Origin: Microvirga sp052115485
GTDB taxonomy: Bacteria; Pseudomonadota; Alphaproteobacteria; Rhizobiales; Beijerinckiaceae
Reading direction: 5' to 3'
NCBI RefSeq assembly: GCF_052115485.1
Contig: NZ_JBFRGU010000001.1
Location: forward strand, 896,492-960,491
Length of the DNA stretch: 64,000 nt
The notes beneath the pieces are model-generated. The model did not search any database, was not told where the DNA came from, and saw only the letters and a list, made by a program, of their open reading frames with translations. The translations under genes were made by a program, and so were the position numbers. Shown here one piece after another: positions 61,364-64,000 of this stretch (positions are counted from its first letter, which is position 1; each line of letters opens with the position of its first letter).

Positions 61364-62212
61364 TCAGACCGAAACGGTCAAGCGCGGCGCCGCGATGGGT
61401 TGCGCGATCTTTTCATAGAGACCGCGATTGACCGGATCGGGCGACAAGCCTTCCGTCAAACCGAGCACCGTTTCGGCTGCGCCAAGCAACAGCACACCAT
61501 CCACGGACATCATATTCGACAAGCGCGTCAGTACATTCGTTTTCATCGGTCTGTCGAAGTAGATCAAAACGTTACGACAATAGATGATATCGAACGTACC
61601 GAGCTGTCCGAATTCCTTGATCAGATTGAGCGGCCGATAATCGACCATAGAGCGGATCTGCGGCGCGATCTGCCATTGGTCGCCGACGCGTGTGAAGTAC
61701 TTCAACAGAAGCTGAATCGGCAGGCCGCGCTGGACTTCGAACTGATTATAAAGACCGGCCTTCGCCTTCTCCAGCACATCAGTCGAGATGTCGGTGGCAA
61801 CGATCTCGATACGCCACCCGGCAAGACGGGCCGCCGCCTCGCTCAGGAGCATCGCGAGAGAATAGGGTTCCTGCCCCGTCGAGGCTGCCGCGCACCAGAT
61901 GCGCAAGCGGCGCGTGGAAGCGCGAGCGGCGAGATAACGCGGCAGCAGAACGTTCTGGAAGAGATCGAACGGCGATTTATCGCGAAAGAAGAAAGTTTCG
62001 TTCGTCGTCATCGCCTCGATGACGGCTTTTTCGAGATCGGGATCGCGGCCACCCTTCAGAGCCATGGCGAGTCCCGACAGATTGTCGAGTTGAAAGGTTT
62101 TGCAAACAGTGCCCAACCGACTCTCGACCAGATAGCGCTTTTCAGGCGTCAGAGCGAGGCCCGATCGAGTCTTGAGAAAGACACAGAGGAATTCGAAGTC
62201 GAGTTCGGTCAT
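61364..62212 (-). CDS. cheR: Chemotaxis protein methyltransferase CheR
   Basis: Methylates glutamates of chemoreceptors with SAM. It has 282 residues. Seen: N-terminal helical domain (RSGLALTPEKRYLVESRLGT), SAM site WCAAASTGQEPYSLAMLLSE, and FDIIYCRNVLIYFDRPMKTN. Its ATG overlaps the cheB stop as ATGA. It is last gene of the visible cheW-cheY-cheB-cheR run. Confidence 0.96.
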   Translation of the reverse strand: MTELDFEFLCVFLKTRSGLALTPEKRYLVESRLGTVCKTFQLDNLSGLAMALKGGRDPDLEKAVIEAMTTNETFFFRDKSPFDLFQNVLLPRYLAARASTRRLRIWCAAASTGQEPYSLAMLLSEAAARLAGWRIEIVATDISTDVLEKAKAGLYNQFEVQRGLPIQLLLKYFTRVGDQWQIAPQIRSMVDYRPLNLIKEFGQLGTFDIIYCRNVLIYFDRPMKTNVLTRLSNMMSVDGVLLLGAAETVLGLTEGLSPDPVNRGLYEKIAQPIAAPRLTVSV

Positions 62213-63309
62213 GACAGTGAACCGGTAATGTGACCCTTGAGCGCGGGTCCGATGGCATCAAGAGGAAGGACATCATGGGCGAGGCCCGCTTTCGCGACGC
62301 TGCCCGGCATCCCCCAGACAGTGCTTGTGGCTTCGTCCTGAGCCAAAACGGTTGCGCCGGCCTGGGCGAGCGCGCGGGCTCCTTGTGTTCCGTCGGCCCC
62401 CATGCCGGTCAGGACGACGGCAAGGGCAGCACTGCCGAACACCGTCGCTGCGTCACGAAACAAAACATCGACCGCCGGGCGGCAGAAATTGACGGGAGGA
62501 GAGTCGTCAAGACGAACCAAAGGTATATCGGACGCTGAGCGCGAAAGTCCCATATGACGTCCGCCCGGTGCAACGAAGATTGTCCCCGGTACGAGAGGCT
62601 CGCCATGGGTTGGTTCGCAGACGCGCATACCAAGGAGCGTTTGCAAATGCTCGGCAAAGACGGCGGTGAACATCGGCGGCATGTGCTGGACGATAAGAAC
62701 CGGCAGGCGGCGAAGCACAGGCCCGAGATTGCTCAACACATCTTCGATCGCCCGCGGCCCGCCTGTCGATGCGCCGATCAGGAGACATCCCGGACGAGAA
62801 GCGATCGGCTTGATTGCCGGGCGCGGCTTTGCGGGAGTCGCTGTCGCTCGAGCGGGACGCACCCGCGATGCCACGTGGGTCTTGAGTTTCTCGATCAGGT
62901 CGCGACGAAAATCAGCCGATGCGCTCACCTGTTGTCGACTTTCGGGCTTTGCCAGATAATCGACGGCGCCCATGGACAGACATTTCAGCGAGATCTCGGC
63001 ATTGCGTTGCGTGAGTGTCGAGACGACGATGACCTTGATTCCGGGCTTCTGTTTGAGCAGGAGCGGAAGTGCGGCGACGCCGTCCATCTCCGGCATTTCC
63101 AGATCGAGCAATACGATGTCGGGTTGGAACCGTTCCACCGCTTCGACCGCAATGCGCCCGTTGGCGGCCGTCGTCACCACATCGAAGCTTCCTGACTCGG
63201 TGATCCAGCGTGCAACGAGTCCGCGGATGACGACACTGTCGTCAACGACCATGACGCGTGTCCGTGGCGCCTCTGCAGGCGTCATCGGAGAAGAGAGTTC
63301 GATGGTCAT
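62209..63309 (-). CDS. cheB: Chemotaxis response regulator glutamate methylesterase CheB
   Basis: Removes methyl groups from chemoreceptors when phosphorylated by CheA. It has 366 residues. Receiver domain: VMVVDDSVVIRGLV, phospho-acceptor Asp69 in VLLDLEMPEMDG, and DYLAKPES. Methylesterase domain: catalytic Ser in LIGASTGGPRAI, His in VQHMPPMFT, Asp in VLTGMGADGTQG. It adjoins cheY upstream by 46 bp. Confidence 0.97.
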   Translation of the reverse strand: MTIELSSPMTPAEAPRTRVMVVDDSVVIRGLVARWITESGSFDVVTTAANGRIAVEAVERFQPDIVLLDLEMPEMDGVAALPLLLKQKPGIKVIVVSTLTQRNAEISLKCLSMGAVDYLAKPESRQQVSASADFRRDLIEKLKTHVASRVRPARATATPAKPRPAIKPIASRPGCLLIGASTGGPRAIEDVLSNLGPVLRRLPVLIVQHMPPMFTAVFAEHLQTLLGMRVCEPTHGEPLVPGTIFVAPGGRHMGLSRSASDIPLVRLDDSPPVNFCRPAVDVLFRDAATVFGSAALAVVLTGMGADGTQGARALAQAGATVLAQDEATSTVWGMPGSVAKAGLAHDVLPLDAIGPALKGHITGSLS

Positions 63310-63355
63310 GGAGCGGCCTCGATATTGAAAGAACAGGGTCGAAGACGACGGATCT

Positions 63356-63721
63356 TCAGGCGAGGCCGACTTCGTGGAATTTCGCGACCAGAATGTCCTT
63401 GTCGAACGGCTTCATGATATATTCGTTAGCCCCCGCATCAAGCGCACGGGAGATGAAGGCGATGTCGTTTTCCGTAGTGCAGAACACGACTTTTGGCTCA
63501 CCGCCACCCGGAAGAAGGCGCAGCCGACCGAGGAACTCGTAGCCATCCATGACAGGCATGTTCCAATCGAGAAGGACGGCGTCAGGCATTTCGGATTGGC
63601 AGGCCGCAAGACCCTTCTCACCGTTCTCAGCCTCGGAAACACGAAACGACATCTCCTCCAGAATGCGGCGAGCGACTTTCCGGATCACGGTGGAATCGTC
63701 AACAATCAGGCAATGCTTCAC
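63356..63721 (-). CDS. cheY: Chemotaxis response regulator CheY
   Basis: Single receiver domain of 121 residues with a GTG start at 63721, GGAG about 10 nt upstream. Key residues: Asp8/Asp9 (CLIVDDSTVIRK), phospho-acceptor Asp52 (VLLDWNMPVMDG), Thr82/83 (VFCTTENDI), Lys104 (YIMKPFDKD). Its place in the cheW-cheY-cheB-cheR order suggests a motor- or kinase-sink CheY. Confidence 0.93.
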   Translation of the reverse strand: MKHCLIVDDSTVIRKVARRILEEMSFRVSEAENGEKGLAACQSEMPDAVLLDWNMPVMDGYEFLGRLRLLPGGGEPKVVFCTTENDIAFISRALDAGANEYIMKPFDKDILVAKFHEVGLA

Positions 63722-63745
63722 TGGCTTGCACTCCTAAAAACAGGA

Positions 63746-64000
63746 TCAGGCGGCAGGAGCCTCGGCTTCGAAAGCGAGGACGGTATCGACGTCGAGGAGG
63801 ATGAGGAGTTTTCCGTGGAGCTGATGCACGCCCTTTGAAAGGGCGGCCCAGCCGGGATCCATGTGGACGGGGTTTGGTTGGAGAGCATCGGGATCGAGCT
63901 TGAGCACCTCACCGACTTCATCGACCAGAAGCCCGAAGGCTTCGCCGCGATGTTCGAGGCCGACCGCCATGCGACGACCGCCCGTGTCGAGATCGGCAAG
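63746..64000 (-). CDS. cheW: Chemotaxis adaptor CheW (5' end beyond window)
   Basis: Couples chemoreceptors to the CheA kinase. Only the C-terminal 84 residues are visible: RRMAVGLEHRGEAFGLLVDE, VGEVLKLDPDALQPNPVHMD, and VHQLHGKLLILLDVDTVLAF, the usual end of CheW. The reading frame stays open to the right edge of the window. The stop is 24 bp before cheY. Confidence 0.93.
   Translation of the reverse strand, partial: LADLDTGGRRMAVGLEHRGEAFGLLVDEVGEVLKLDPDALQPNPVHMDPGWAALSKGVHQLHGKLLILLDVDTVLAFEAEAPAA

Overview
The window is a GC-rich chromosomal segment of an alphaproteobacterium, most likely of the order Hyphomicrobiales (Rhizobiales). The evidence is gene content and order: a yebC-ruvCAB-ybgC-tolQRAB-pal-cpoB-tilS-ftsH-glmM cluster, 6S RNA between zapA and the 5-formyltetrahydrofolate cyclo-ligase gene, a three-gene pntAA-pntAB-pntB transhydrogenase, a TrcR (DUF1013) protein, a DUF1465 (RcdA-like) protein, a cysteine-free L31, and dispersed palindromic repeats typical of this order. 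I cannot place the genus. One undetermined base (n, position 40737) suggests a draft assembly. Coding density is high. I see no rRNA, tRNA, prophage, insertion-sequence transposase or CRISPR array.

Layout. Positions 1-3.7 kb hold the 3' part of an RND efflux permease and a convergent outer-membrane beta-barrel gene. From 3.9 to 24.4 kb, mostly on the minus strand, lies an envelope and housekeeping block: DUF4164-zapA, 6S RNA, fcl, a YmdB-like phosphoesterase, exoD, yebC, ruvC, ruvA, ruvB, ybgC, tolQ-R-A-B, pal, cpoB, tilS, ftsH, glmM. This block is interrupted twice by plus-strand genes: an NTF2-like gene, and a phospholipase D/HdeD pair that separates tolB from pal. From 24.6 to 30 kb on the plus strand is a tkt-gap-pgk-fba carbon-metabolism operon. 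From 30.3 to 35 kb follow a ThiE-like gene, a Sel1-repeat gene, an inositol-monophosphatase gene and a two-gene TolQ/MotA-like plus OmpA/MotB-like unit. From 35 to 43 kb are a DUF3606 gene, an MsbA-type ABC exporter, rpmE, cell-cycle-associated genes (DUF1465, DUF1192, trcR), a quinone oxidoreductase and prpE. From 43 to 49 kb are a TSUP permease, two DUF465 genes, purE-purK, rpsU, a TPR lipoprotein, a nucleotidyltransferase and a GNAT acetyltransferase. From 49 to 57.4 kb on the minus strand are pntB, pntAB, pntAA, an aa3-oxidase subunit IV, a glycosyltransferase, an ABC1/ADCK kinase and an M3 oligoendopeptidase. Positions 57.7-61.2 kb carry an L,D-transpeptidase and a DUF882 peptidase-like protein. 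Positions 61.4-64 kb carry a chemotaxis operon, cheW(partial)-cheY-cheB-cheR.

The most distinctive feature is the repeat population. A CTAG-bounded palindromic family occurs at six loci, and at three of them (ybgC, the Sel1 gene, pntAA) the TAG in the repeat edge is the stop codon of the neighbouring gene. One copy sits inside the pnt operon. A 204-bp element at 38.85-39.05 kb has 15-bp perfect terminal inverted repeats and looks like a MITE. Three further palindromic families fill other intergenic gaps. I did not find a clear new defence or biosynthetic system. The nearest functional unknown is the TolQ/MotA-like plus OmpA-like pair at 33.0-35.0 kb, which appears to be a proton-channel/peptidoglycan-anchor module separate from Tol-Pal and has no assigned role here.
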